Position numbers and translations under genes: made by a program. Shown piece after piece: positions 54,824-63,938 of a DNA stretch of 64,000 nucleotides. Below the pieces are notes generated by a model. The model saw only the letters and a program-made list of their open reading frames with translations, did no database searches and was not told where the DNA came from. Where the stretch lies: contig JABTUS010000002.1 in NCBI GenBank assembly GCA_015075305.1, positions 486,568 to 550,567 of the forward strand. Direction: 5' to 3'. How positions within the stretch are numbered: the first letter of the stretch is position 1; each line of letters opens with the position of its first letter. The DNA is from Opitutaceae bacterium. Its GTDB lineage: Bacteria > Verrucomicrobiota > Verrucomicrobiia > Opitutales > Opitutaceae.

Positions 54824-56307
54824 CTACCATATGCGTTCGCTACCTCGTGGGGCGAGCGGTGGCAACGCATCCGAGCAGCTACGAACTGGCTGAATGGCCA
54901 CCCCATCCCGACCGCCTCTTCATGGCCCTCGTCGCTGCTTGGGGTGAATCGCATCGTTCAACTTCGGCTGAAGCCGCGCTTCGCTGGCTGGAGCAGCAAC
55001 CAGCGCCCAGCCTACATGCTGCCACCGAAGTCCATCGCCGCGATGTCGTCACCGTCTTTGTGCCAACCAACGACGCCAGTACGCCCAAGAAGGTCGACGA
55101 CAAGACCTCGGACAGTGTTGTCGAAGATGGCCTTACAGTACTTCCTGAGAAACGCGGCAAGCAGCCACGCTTCTTTCCCGTAGTGCGCCCACTGCCCGCG
55201 CCCGATGGAACAGACTCTACCATCGTTGCCTTTGTCTGGCAAACTGATCCATCCCTCGACAATCGCAGCGCACTAGCCGATCTTTGCCGCCAAGTCACCT
55301 ATCTCGGCCACTCCTCATCACTAGTCGAGTGCTGGCTCTCAGACAACGTGCCCGATCAAGCGGAAAACCTGCCGCGTTGGAAACCAGGCTCCACTAAGCT
55401 TGCCGCTAGTCGTCTTCGCATTCCAAGTGCCGGCCGTTTCGACGAACTCGAGCGCCTTTTTGTTCAAAACCTCCGCCCTAAGCCCTCCATGTGGGCCCCA
55501 TACGAACTGGACGCCAAAGCTGAGCCGCCCGATCCAAACTACCGCACTGTATTTTCCGCCGATCTCGTCATCCTCCGCCAGACTGGTGGCCGTCGCTTCG
55601 GACTGGAAAGCACCGTCCAGCTCACACGCGCCTTGCGCGACACTCTCATGGCCTTGTGTCCCGAGCAGCCCGCACCCGAATGGCTCTCCGGCCACAGCCA
55701 GTCAGGACAGCCAACAGAACGCGTGCATGTCGCTTTCATGCCTCTGGCAAATGTCGGTCACTCTCACGGCGATGGCCGCATCATGGGCTTCGCCCTCGCA
55801 TTGCCCTCTGACCTGCAAACGACATTGCTCCACTCCATCCTTTTCGACGGTGTCGAGTCTCGTATCATCAATCTCACGCTGGGAAAAATTGGTGACATGC
55901 AGCTCGAACTCGCTGAGGAAGCGCGTCCGCAGACGTTGCTCCCGAAGCCTTGGACTCAACCCAGCAAACGATGGGCCACTGTCACACCCATGTCATTTGA
56001 CCGGCACCCCAAGGGAAAAGGTGACGCCGCCTTCGATGATATTGAATCCATGGTGATCCAAGCCTGTGAACACATCGGCCTACCACGAAACATAATCCGC
56101 TCTGTAAACATCATGCCCGTCTCCGCACATCAGGGCAGTCCATCGAATCGCGGCTTTCCCTGTCTTCAACGCAAATCCGGCGGCAACATCCACCACAGCC
56201 ATGTCGCTATCACATTCACGGAGGCGGTCTCGGGACCCCTCATGCTCGGCGCAGGTCGATATCGAGGCTATGGTCTGTTTCGCCCACTCATGGAAGCTTT
56301 CTCATGA
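54820..56307 (+). CDS. csb2: Type I-U/I-G Csb2, Cas5-Cas6 fusion (GSU0054 family)
   Basis: The 495-residue RAMP protein opens ICVRYLVGRAVATHP and has an ELAEWPPHPDRLFMALVAAWGE segment typical of Csb2. A central region follows and the end is a glycine-rich GPLMLGAGRYRGYGLFRPL, the RAMP signature. Csb2 joins the Cas5 role (5' handle) with Cas6-type crRNA processing. A His-rich stretch (HHSHVAITF) near the end is a possible catalytic site. The start overlaps csb1 and its stop overlaps cas3 (ATGA at 56304-56307). Confidence 0.92.
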   Translation: MTTICVRYLVGRAVATHPSSYELAEWPPHPDRLFMALVAAWGESHRSTSAEAALRWLEQQPAPSLHAATEVHRRDVVTVFVPTNDASTPKKVDDKTSDSVVEDGLTVLPEKRGKQPRFFPVVRPLPAPDGTDSTIVAFVWQTDPSLDNRSALADLCRQVTYLGHSSSLVECWLSDNVPDQAENLPRWKPGSTKLAASRLRIPSAGRFDELERLFVQNLRPKPSMWAPYELDAKAEPPDPNYRTVFSADLVILRQTGGRRFGLESTVQLTRALRDTLMALCPEQPAPEWLSGHSQSGQPTERVHVAFMPLANVGHSHGDGRIMGFALALPSDLQTTLLHSILFDGVESRIINLTLGKIGDMQLELAEEARPQTLLPKPWTQPSKRWATVTPMSFDRHPKGKGDAAFDDIESMVIQACEHIGLPRNIIRSVNIMPVSAHQGSPSNRGFPCLQRKSGGNIHHSHVAITFTEAVSGPLMLGAGRYRGYGLFRPLMEAFS

Positions 56308-59300
56308 GTACGCTAAACGCAGACAAGTTCAGCGAGTTCTTCCATGCCGTGCATGGCAACGATCCCTTTCCTTGGCAAAATCGACTCTTACGACGGGTGC
56401 TGGACGCTCGCAAAGGCTGGCCCCAGGCGATTACCCTGCCTACTGCCAGCGGCAAGACGTCTTGCATCGATATCGCTCTCTTTGCTCTTGCTGTGCAAGC
56501 AGACCTCCCTCCAGAGAGCCGCACGGCACCGCGCCGCATCGCCTTCGTCGTGGATCGCCGCATTATTGTCGATGAGGCCAGCGCCCGGGCAAAGAAGATC
56601 GCTGATGCTCTCGCGAAGAATTCCAATCCAATCATCCAGGATGTGTCTAGGCGCTTGTTCATGCTCGCCGGAGACTCAGCCGAAGCTGCCATCCGAATAG
56701 TCGCGCTTCGCGGTGGAGTATACCGTGATCAAGTTTGGAGCACCAACCCACTGCAACCTCTCGTTCTCTGTTCGACCGTAGATCAGCTCGGATCACGCCT
56801 CCTTTTCCGCGCCTACGGAGCAAGTTCGGGTGCTTGGCCCATCCACGCCGGACTCGTCGGCAATGACACGCTTGTCCTCTTGGATGAAGCCCATATCGCC
56901 GAACCCTTCCTCCAGACCGCCAACGCCATTTCTCACTATCGCAGCCATGCCCAACAGGCAATTCCTGCGCCATTCCGCTTCGTCGTCATGTCAGCCACGC
57001 CACCAGAGGCTTGCACCGACCGCTTTCCAGCTACTGACACCGAACTAGACCCTGACCGCAATCACAAGCTCCTAGGCGCACGCTGGTCCGCTACCAAACC
57101 AACAATCCTCTCCGTCGCTGACGGCACAAGACCAACTGACTTTGTAGGTAAATTGGCCGACAAGCTCGTTAAAGAAGCCAAGAAGCTCCAGACCGACGAC
57201 CGCCGCACCATCGCCATTGTCGTCAACCGCGTCGCCACCGCCCAGAAGGTCGCCGAGCTGCTCAAGGGGACACCTCACCTCCTCCTCACCGGCCGGATGC
57301 GACCATATGACCGAGATCGCATTGTCGCCAAGGCTGAGACGGACTATAGTTTGAGCACCAATGGTGCAGCCAAAAACCCAGATCGCCCCCCTGTATTCAT
57401 CGTTGCCACCCAGTGCCTCGAAGTAGGCGCTGACATGGACTTCGACGGCATCGTCAGTGAATGCGCCAGCCTCGACTCGCTTCGTCAACGCTTCGGCCGT
57501 CTCAATCGTGGTGGGCGCACAATTCAGGCTCGTGGCACCATCGTGATTCGCGCCGATCAGATCACCGCGCCGAGCGATGAAAAGAATCTTGATCCAGTCT
57601 ATGGCCGCGCGCTCTTCGAAACCTGGGCTTGGCTAAACACTTTCCCACCTGACCAACTCGACTTCGGTATCGAAGCCCTTCAGCCTCATCTAGCCGCTCT
57701 TGAATCCACCGCAGCCGCCAAACTCCGTTTGGAGCCTCGCGATGCGCCGGTGATGCTCCCATCCCACCTCGAAGCTTGGAGCCAAACTGCTCCCAAACCC
57801 CATTGCGAGCCTGAGCCTAGCCTCTTTCTTCACGGCAAGAATACAAGCGCTCCCGAGATCAGCCTCTGCTGGCGTCTCGATATCGCAGAGTCGGACAAAG
57901 AAGATGCTCTCTTCGACCACCTCTCGCTTTGCCCTCCTGCCTCAGCCGAATGCCTAAGCGTCCCGCTCTGGGCGCTGCGGCAGTGGCTCGCCAGTTCGAA
58001 TTCCGAACAAACAGCCAAGGTTCTCGCGTTGGAAAGCGATGACTCTTCCTCTGAACCAGATATCAAACAGCCAGACTCCGAGGTTTCGCTATTTGCCATC
58101 TGCTGGCGCGGCCTATCCACGGAGAAGTCCGAGCCGGAGGATCAAAGCTTCATCCTCACTAGCAGCGATCATCTTGGTCGACTAAGGCGAGGTGACACCC
58201 TCATCTTCAGCGACTATCGCAGCGCCCGCTTCTGGCTCGGCCCAGACATCGCCGGCAAGGACAGTCCAAGCTCTTACCTGGACATCGGCGACCGCGTTCA
58301 GCACATCGTTCGAGCCCGTCCAACATTGAGGTTTCACAAGGCACTGATCGCTCACTGGCCCATACCAGCCACTGGCGCTACTGACGAACTAGATTGGAAA
58401 AACCTTCTGCAACCTTGGCTGGAAGCTGAGTCAATCGGACCTCATCTCGAAGAACTCGGCATGGCCAAAGTCCGGCTCCAAACCATACTAAGGAATCTGC
58501 AAACCTGCGCCCAGGAAAGCCAGGAGCACTCCTGGCTCATGCACACCTGCGCCGCCCTGCACAAGGAGATCAGCGATCAGCGGCGGCTTGAGCGAGCAAT
58601 CCATCAGCCCTTGCCTAGTGCTGGTTTTGTCCTTCGGAGCACCTCCCGATACCGACTCACAGCCGAGTCAGAAGAAGATCCAGTCGCCGAGGACAGCTTC
58701 AGCAGCTCCCGCAGTACTCAGCCTGTCCTTCTCAGCACACACAGCCAAGCCGTCGCTGCTCGCGCCACCCAGCACGCCACTGCCGCCGGATTACCTGAGT
58801 CCATAATCCGTGCATTTCACCTAGCCGGAGTCCTGCACGATGCCGGCAAGGCCGACCCACGATTTCAAGCCATGCTGATTGCAAGCTCACCCGGATACAT
58901 CCCCGCGGCAAACGAGTTCCTAGCCAAGTCTGCCCGCTTACCTTCAAACCGACGTCAGGCCGAAGCCCAGCGTAAAGCTGCAGGCTATCCCAAAGGAGGG
59001 CGTCATGAACTCCTCAGTATTCGCCTGGCTGAAAGCGTCAAAGCTTTGTGGCAGGACATCGACGAGCAAGATCTTGTCTTCCACCTGATCGCCAGCCACC
59101 ACGGCCATTGTCGACCTTTCGCCCCGGTTATTGATGACTCTGAAGGAAGCAGCCTCACTGTCACCTTTCCCTGCGGCGAGCATCGGCTCACCTACACCGC
59201 TGCCACCAGCCTTGAGAGCCTCGACAGCGGCATCAGCGAGCGCTTTTGGCGACTCCAAGCCCGCTTCGGCCCTTGGGGTCTCGCTTGGCTCGAAGCGCTT

Positions 59301-59363
59301 TTCCGCACAGCGGATCAACAGATAAGCGCCAGCGTGCCAATCACAATAGCTCCGCCAGCATGA
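56304..59363 (+). CDS. cas3: Cas3 helicase with C-terminal HD nuclease domain, type I-U/I-G
   Basis: Cas3 unwinds and degrades target DNA recruited by Cascade. The 1019-residue chain has an SF2 helicase: FPWQNRLLRRV, Walker A LPTASGKTS, the DEAH box VLLDEAHIAEPF, VMSATPPEA, and motif VI RQRFGRLNRGG. The HD nuclease is C-terminal (about 850-960), with HLAGVLHDAGKADPRFQAM and a later LIASHHGHCRPF motif. HD at the C-terminus is the arrangement seen in the type I-U/G Cas3, whereas most type I Cas3 proteins have it first. Stop and starts of neighbours overlap by ATGA. Confidence 0.93.
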   Translation: MSTLNADKFSEFFHAVHGNDPFPWQNRLLRRVLDARKGWPQAITLPTASGKTSCIDIALFALAVQADLPPESRTAPRRIAFVVDRRIIVDEASARAKKIADALAKNSNPIIQDVSRRLFMLAGDSAEAAIRIVALRGGVYRDQVWSTNPLQPLVLCSTVDQLGSRLLFRAYGASSGAWPIHAGLVGNDTLVLLDEAHIAEPFLQTANAISHYRSHAQQAIPAPFRFVVMSATPPEACTDRFPATDTELDPDRNHKLLGARWSATKPTILSVADGTRPTDFVGKLADKLVKEAKKLQTDDRRTIAIVVNRVATAQKVAELLKGTPHLLLTGRMRPYDRDRIVAKAETDYSLSTNGAAKNPDRPPVFIVATQCLEVGADMDFDGIVSECASLDSLRQRFGRLNRGGRTIQARGTIVIRADQITAPSDEKNLDPVYGRALFETWAWLNTFPPDQLDFGIEALQPHLAALESTAAAKLRLEPRDAPVMLPSHLEAWSQTAPKPHCEPEPSLFLHGKNTSAPEISLCWRLDIAESDKEDALFDHLSLCPPASAECLSVPLWALRQWLASSNSEQTAKVLALESDDSSSEPDIKQPDSEVSLFAICWRGLSTEKSEPEDQSFILTSSDHLGRLRRGDTLIFSDYRSARFWLGPDIAGKDSPSSYLDIGDRVQHIVRARPTLRFHKALIAHWPIPATGATDELDWKNLLQPWLEAESIGPHLEELGMAKVRLQTILRNLQTCAQESQEHSWLMHTCAALHKEISDQRRLERAIHQPLPSAGFVLRSTSRYRLTAESEEDPVAEDSFSSSRSTQPVLLSTHSQAVAARATQHATAAGLPESIIRAFHLAGVLHDAGKADPRFQAMLIASSPGYIPAANEFLAKSARLPSNRRQAEAQRKAAGYPKGGRHELLSIRLAESVKALWQDIDEQDLVFHLIASHHGHCRPFAPVIDDSEGSSLTVTFPCGEHRLTYTAATSLESLDSGISERFWRLQARFGPWGLAWLEALFRTADQQISASVPITIAPPA

Positions 59364-60457
59364 ATGCCCACACCCTTCAACTCGTTGGCCTCGAAGGCAG
59401 CAACAGCGTTGGTTACTTGGCGGCCCTCGGCACTCTTCGCCTCCTCGCTCACCATCATGCCGACTTGACGCCTAAGCTTTCTTGGAATCCCCGTACTCAG
59501 AAGGCTATTCTTCACACCACACGCGCTGTCAGTGAAGTCGACCTCGTAGATTACATTTATGCCGCTCTCATCGGCGGTCCGTCCAATCCCGCCGCAGGCA
59601 TTACCGCTCGCAAACTACTCTACACCCGTTCTGAACAGATCGAGACCAGTCGCAAGCAACTGAGAAAGGACAAAAGCCTCACCAGGTTCGATCTTAAAAA
59701 CCGCGAAACTGCTCTCGATGCAGAACTCGAAAACCTGCGTCAGCGCTGGCTCGAATATGCCGCTCCACACCTTAACTACGGTGCCGACACGAAATTCAAA
59801 GTCTCCGAATGGCGCAATTGGGAGCTGCGTGCCCAAGCCACAGCCCACCAGCAGCCATTTCACGTTGCCACGCTTTCCGCCCTCTGCAGCAGCGCTTGTC
59901 AGGACGATGATGGCCAAGCCGAAGACACTGCTTTCCGCACGGTGCGCGGCGCAGGCCACCAGCACTTTCTCGGTATCATGGCAAACCAGCTGAGCACGCT
60001 CACGCCGGAACACATCAACAAGACGCTTTTCGCCCCATGGGCCTACGACGACCCCACTGAAGCTCTCAGCCTCCGCTGGGATCCGCTCGACGATGTCCGC
60101 TACGCCCTTCGTTGGCGCGATCCCAGCGGCGATCCCCTGCGAAAGACGCAAGGCGGCATGATTGGAGCAGGTGCCCTCGCTGTCGCAGGCCTGCCACTCC
60201 ATCCGGTCCATCCCCGCCAATCTGGCCTACGCACCATTGGTTTCTCGGAAATCGAGAGAGCCGTTACTTGGACTTGGCCGCTTTGGCATCCCCCCATTGA
60301 TCTCTCCACAGCCCGAAGTGTCATCGCCCTGGCCGAAAATCAAAAAGAGAAGCCAGACCACAGTCAGCTCCAGCCACGCGGCATCTTCCGCCTCTACCGC
60401 TGCGAGCGCTTCACGCAAGGAAAGTTCCGTAACTTTACTCCCGCCGTAGCAGTCTAG
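59360..60457 (+). CDS. Type I-U/I-G large-subunit-like protein (Csb3/Csx17-type Cas8)
   Basis: The 365-residue protein opens LQLVGLEGSNSVGYLAALGTLRLLAHH, similar to the start of Csx17/Csb3 proteins in these loci, and ends in GIFRLYRCERFTQGKFRNFTPAV. Csx17 proteins are about 700 residues; this one is half that, closer to Csb3, so the exact family is left open. It should be the Cas8-like subunit that reads the PAM and recruits Cas3. ATG 59360 overlaps the Cas3 stop. The first bases after its stop belong to a 41-bp gap before a MITE; the gene is not visibly truncated. Confidence 0.72.
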   Translation: MNAHTLQLVGLEGSNSVGYLAALGTLRLLAHHHADLTPKLSWNPRTQKAILHTTRAVSEVDLVDYIYAALIGGPSNPAAGITARKLLYTRSEQIETSRKQLRKDKSLTRFDLKNRETALDAELENLRQRWLEYAAPHLNYGADTKFKVSEWRNWELRAQATAHQQPFHVATLSALCSSACQDDDGQAEDTAFRTVRGAGHQHFLGIMANQLSTLTPEHINKTLFAPWAYDDPTEALSLRWDPLDDVRYALRWRDPSGDPLRKTQGGMIGAGALAVAGLPLHPVHPRQSGLRTIGFSEIERAVTWTWPLWHPPIDLSTARSVIALAENQKEKPDHSQLQPRGIFRLYRCERFTQGKFRNFTPAVAV

Positions 60458-60498
60458 AGCATTTTACCACGGCCCATCCCCTCTCCTCTGGGGACTAA

Positions 60499-60796
60499 CC
60501 CGACTTCCGCTACTGGAACTCGAAAACAAGAATTTTCGGGGGAACCTGATGTCCAAGTTGCTGGTACATCGTAACCGCATTTTGAAAAGTGCGTGTAGTG
60601 GCGACCAACCCTTCAAAAATTTTAGCAATCTGATACTATTTCCGTAGTGTCGTCGCATCTTCACGGGAGTCACCTCTCACTACGAGATTGGAGGCGTTTT
60701 CCAAACTTCAGGACTGTGTAGTGGCGACCTTTTCTCGCAACGTTCTTACAATCAACGCATGGACCTTCGAAGAAATCGCCAGTAGCGGAAGTCGGG
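60499..60796. mobile_element. MITE with 18-bp perfect terminal inverted repeats and CTAA target duplication
   Basis: CCCGACTTCCGCTACTGG (60499-60516) is the exact reverse complement of CCAGTAGCGGAAGTCGGG (60779-60796). CTAA stands on both outer sides (60495-60498 and 60797-60800), as a 4-bp target duplication. The interior of 262 bp has no gene; GTGTAGTGGCGACC occurs twice in it (60593-60606, 60716-60729). IS5-type elements use YTAR target sites, so an IS5-related parent is a reasonable guess. The element accounts for most of the 406-bp gap between the cas8-like gene and the next ORF. Confidence 0.88.
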
Positions 60797-60863
60797 CTAA
60801 CACACTTTTCTGCTGCAACAGCCCACGCTTGCCTGCATCGCGATACCCCCACAAACTCTGCCC

Positions 60864-61286
60864 ATGCGGGAATTTCACTTCCTGGTCGAGCACGACGACT
60901 TCTCTGCTGAACTTCTCGTCGGCGGCGAGATTTCGCTCTACTCCCTCGCCCTGCTCATAAACAAGGCGGTTCGTTTCGAGTTCGAATTCGACGACTCTTT
61001 CGAGTTCTGCGACAACCTCAAGCAGCCCTTCCGCAGCAAGGAACGCTACTCGCTTCTCGCCGACATGGATGAGGTCGATGACGGCAGTCTTGGCGTGCAG
61101 GAAACCAGCATTGCGGATGTTTTCCGGCCGCGACGGAAAATGATCTACCACTGCGAATTCGGCACAGACTGGTACTTTCTCGTGACCTGCACCGCCATCA
61201 AGGAATCCACCGCCAAACGATCCTTCAAGAAGATCGTCTCCACCAGCGGCACCCCGCCCGAGCAGTATCCTGAGGACTTCGGATGA
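60864..61286 (+). CDS. Plasmid pRiA4b ORF-3-like (IS1096 TnpR-like) protein
   Basis: The 140-residue acidic protein shows FHFLVEHDDFSAELLVGGEISLYSLA, FEFEFDDSFEFCDNL and a closing GTPPEQYPEDFG. The pattern resembles the pRiA4b ORF-3 domain, in which a cystatin-like fold ends in a PPQYPE-type stretch. That family lies next to transposon genes and on plasmids; its function is not established. Between the MITE and cas4-cas1 it is a passenger rather than a known Cas component. No transposase is adjacent. Confidence 0.65.
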   Translation: MREFHFLVEHDDFSAELLVGGEISLYSLALLINKAVRFEFEFDDSFEFCDNLKQPFRSKERYSLLADMDEVDDGSLGVQETSIADVFRPRRKMIYHCEFGTDWYFLVTCTAIKESTAKRSFKKIVSTSGTPPEQYPEDFG

Positions 61287-61352
61287 GGCCCTGAACCCGC
61301 CGCTCATCCGGATCTCAAGTCTCATATTCTGGATCCCTAGCCCGCGGCGGTC

Positions 61353-63389
61353 ATGAGCCACTCGTCCGACGTCACTCACGACCTCCTGCCGGCCCGGATG
61401 CTCAACGAGTTCGTCTACTGCCCGCGGCTCTTCTACTACGAGCACGTCGAGGGCGTTTTTCTGCACAATGCGGACACGAAGAAGGGCGCCTCCGAGCATC
61501 GTCGCGTCGATGGCGGAAAGGGGGAACTGCCCAAATCCAAGAAGGCCGGCGGCAGCACCGACAAAGCGGACTCCGACAGCAACGTTGCTGATGCCAGCGA
61601 AGGGGAGCCTGCGCCGGTTCAAGACCAGGCCAGCCCCACCGCGCCGGATTTGGCGTCGGAGGTGATCCACGCCCGCTCGGTCATGCTGGGATCGGAAACC
61701 CTGGGCGTTGTCGCCAAGCTCGATCTCATCGAAGTCACGGTCGAGGGCGACACCGGCACTTCACCCGGAGGTGTCCGCTCGGTCTGCCCCGTCGAATACA
61801 AAACCGGCGCGCCTCGCGAGGGCGAATCCGGCAACTCGCTGTGGGACCCCGATCGCATGCAGCTCGGACTCCAGATCCTGCTGCTGCGCGAAAACGGCTA
61901 CTCGTGCAGCGAGGGTGTCGTATACTATCGACAGACCCGGCAGCGGGTTCGATTTGAACTGACTCCCGACGACGAGGACTGGATCCGCCGCTCCATCGTT
62001 TCCGCGCGGATCTGCGCGGGCGGTCCGATTCCTCCCCCCCTCGACCATTCCCCCAAATGCCCGCGATGCTCGCTCTCGCCCGTCTGCATGCCGGACGAAA
62101 CGCACTTCCTGCATCAAATGGCGCCGGACGACGAACTGCCTGCCGCGGAGCTGCAGCTTGCGCTTCCGGGTCTGGGCGACGGCGCTCTCGCGCTCGACGA
62201 CTCCAGAGTTGCGCAACTCGCCGATTCCTTCAGCACCGACGACGCGGTCTGGGAGCAGCTCCCCGAGCCACGCCTGCCCCGCCCGGCCATCGAGGGCGAG
62301 GTACGCCGGCTGGTCGCCCCCGATGTCGACACCAAGGTCCTGTACGTCAACACGCCGGGAGTCAGCGTGACCAAGAAGGGGGAAACCGTCGTGGTGAAGG
62401 AGAAGGGCGAAGCCATCTCCGAATTTCGCATCAAGGATCTGCATCATGTCGCCATCTTCGGTTCAGCGCAGATTTCGACCGCGCTCATCCAGACGCTCTG
62501 CGAGGCGGAAATCCCCGTGTCCTATTTCTCCATGGGAGGCTGGTTCTACGGACTCACCCGCGGCCATGGCCTCACGAATGTCTTCACGCGAATCAAGCAA
62601 TTCGCCCGCGCCGCAGAGCCACAGCATTCACTGATTCTTGCCCGCCTCTTCATCTACGGAAAGATCCGCAATCAGCGCACGCTCCTCATGCGCAACCATG
62701 TCGAGCCGCCGCCCCTGGCCTTGCGGGCGCTCAAGTACGCCCAAAGCGCGGCGCTGTCCGCCCCCAGCCACGCCACGCTGCTCGGAATCGAGGGCGCGGC
62801 GGCATTGGTGTACTTCCGGAATTTTCACGGCATGATCAAGGCCGGCCACGACGACGACGAAATCCCTGGTCTCGAGGACGATGAATCCGAGAGACAACTC
62901 GGGACCCAGGCCCTTTTCCGATTCGACTTCAAGACCCGCAGCCGAAGGCCGCCCCGGGATCCCGTCAACGCGCTCCTCTCCCTCGCCTACAGTCTGCTCT
63001 CTCGCGACTGCACCGTGGCGGCGCTGGCCGTGGGCTTCGATCCCTACATCGGACTGTATCACCGCCCGCGCCACGGCCGGCCCGCGCTCGCACTGGACGT
63101 GATGGAGGAGTTTCGTCCCCTCATTTCCGACTCCGCAGTGCTGAGCGCCATCAACACGCGCATGCTGGGTCCCTCCGATTTCGTACAGGCGGGAGACGCC
63201 GTGAATCTCACCCCGCTGGGAAGGCGGCGATTCTTTCAGGCTTATGAGAAACGGATGAGCGATACGATCACCCATCCGCTTTTCGACTACAAAGTCAGCT
63301 ACCGACGCGCCATCGAACTCCAGTTCCGCCTGCTTGCGCGAACACTGACAGGCGAGATTGAGCGCTACCTGCCATTCACCACCCGCTGA
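61353..63389 (+). CDS. Cas4-Cas1 fusion protein
   Basis: The 678-residue protein joins two spacer-adaptation enzymes. The Cas4 part (about 1-250) has NEFVYCPRLFYYEHVEG, the RecB-like VAKLDLIEV and CPVEYKTGAPRE motifs and closing Cys residues (CPRCSLSPVC) for an Fe-S cluster. An acidic linker at 40-95 (KKGAS..PAPVQDQ) is unusual in the Cas4 half. The Cas1 part (about 320-678) has LYVNTPGVSVTKKGETVVV, active-site Glu in LLGIEGAAALVYF, His in GLYHRPRHGRP and Asp in ALALDVMEEFRP. Fusion of these two is a hallmark of type I-U/I-G loci. It lies 66 bp after the passenger gene and 15 bp before cas2. Confidence 0.95.
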   Translation: MSHSSDVTHDLLPARMLNEFVYCPRLFYYEHVEGVFLHNADTKKGASEHRRVDGGKGELPKSKKAGGSTDKADSDSNVADASEGEPAPVQDQASPTAPDLASEVIHARSVMLGSETLGVVAKLDLIEVTVEGDTGTSPGGVRSVCPVEYKTGAPREGESGNSLWDPDRMQLGLQILLLRENGYSCSEGVVYYRQTRQRVRFELTPDDEDWIRRSIVSARICAGGPIPPPLDHSPKCPRCSLSPVCMPDETHFLHQMAPDDELPAAELQLALPGLGDGALALDDSRVAQLADSFSTDDAVWEQLPEPRLPRPAIEGEVRRLVAPDVDTKVLYVNTPGVSVTKKGETVVVKEKGEAISEFRIKDLHHVAIFGSAQISTALIQTLCEAEIPVSYFSMGGWFYGLTRGHGLTNVFTRIKQFARAAEPQHSLILARLFIYGKIRNQRTLLMRNHVEPPPLALRALKYAQSAALSAPSHATLLGIEGAAALVYFRNFHGMIKAGHDDDEIPGLEDDESERQLGTQALFRFDFKTRSRRPPRDPVNALLSLAYSLLSRDCTVAALAVGFDPYIGLYHRPRHGRPALALDVMEEFRPLISDSAVLSAINTRMLGPSDFVQAGDAVNLTPLGRRRFFQAYEKRMSDTITHPLFDYKVSYRRAIELQFRLLARTLTGEIERYLPFTTR

Positions 63390-63404
63390 GCAAGGAGGCG
63401 ACCC

Positions 63405-63698
63405 GTGAGCCGCACCAACTACATTGTCACTTACGACATCTGCGACCCCAAGCGCCTGCGAAAAGTCTTCAAGGCCTGCAAGGATTACGGGCTGCACCTC
63501 CAGCTCTCGGTGTTTGAGTGCGACCTCACGGCGGCGGAGAAGATCGATTTTGAAAGCCGACTGAGAGGCCTGATCGACCGGGACAAGGACCAGATCCTCT
63601 TCATCGCGCTCGGCCCCTCGGAAAGTCGCGGCGAACGGGTGATCACGGCCATCGGTCAGGCCTACATTCGCCTCGATCCCCCCTGCTTCGTCGCCTAG
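63405..63698 (+). CDS. cas2: Cas2 adaptation endonuclease-like protein
   Basis: This 97-residue ferredoxin-like protein starts NYIVTYDICDPKRLRKVFKAC, with the conserved Asp of Cas2 in YDICD. It continues LHLQLSVFECDLTAAEKIDF and RDKDQILFIALGPSESRG. Cas2 forms the bridge of the Cas1-Cas2 integration complex. The GTG start at 63405 has a GGAGG-like ribosome-binding site (AAGGAGGCG) just upstream. The leader of the array follows. Confidence 0.95.
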   Translation: MSRTNYIVTYDICDPKRLRKVFKACKDYGLHLQLSVFECDLTAAEKIDFESRLRGLIDRDKDQILFIALGPSESRGERVITAIGQAYIRLDPPCFVA

Positions 63699-63938
63699 AA
63701 ACATGCCTCTAAGACACGGTTTCCGCGCGCGTCTTCAACCAACACCCGATTCTTGTTCTTTGAAAGTCCCACGCGAGCGGCAGGATGATGCGGACATCCT
63801 GACCCCCACTCGAAGATTGAAAGCCAATGCTTTAGGGCCCGCCCGTTCGAATGCACCCGAACCTGACCAACCCCCATGAAGGCACCGCTCGATTTCGTAT
63901 TGAATTGCCACACCCCTTCAGGCAGTTAGGAAAGAGTT
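63699..63938 (+). promoter_or_regulatory. Probable CRISPR leader
   Basis: This 240-bp gene-free stretch separates cas2 from the first repeat and is the normal position of the leader, which holds the array promoter and integration signals. The base composition is mixed (it includes a CGCGCGCG run and an A/T-rich TTAGGAAAGA end). No defined promoter is assigned. Confidence 0.45.
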
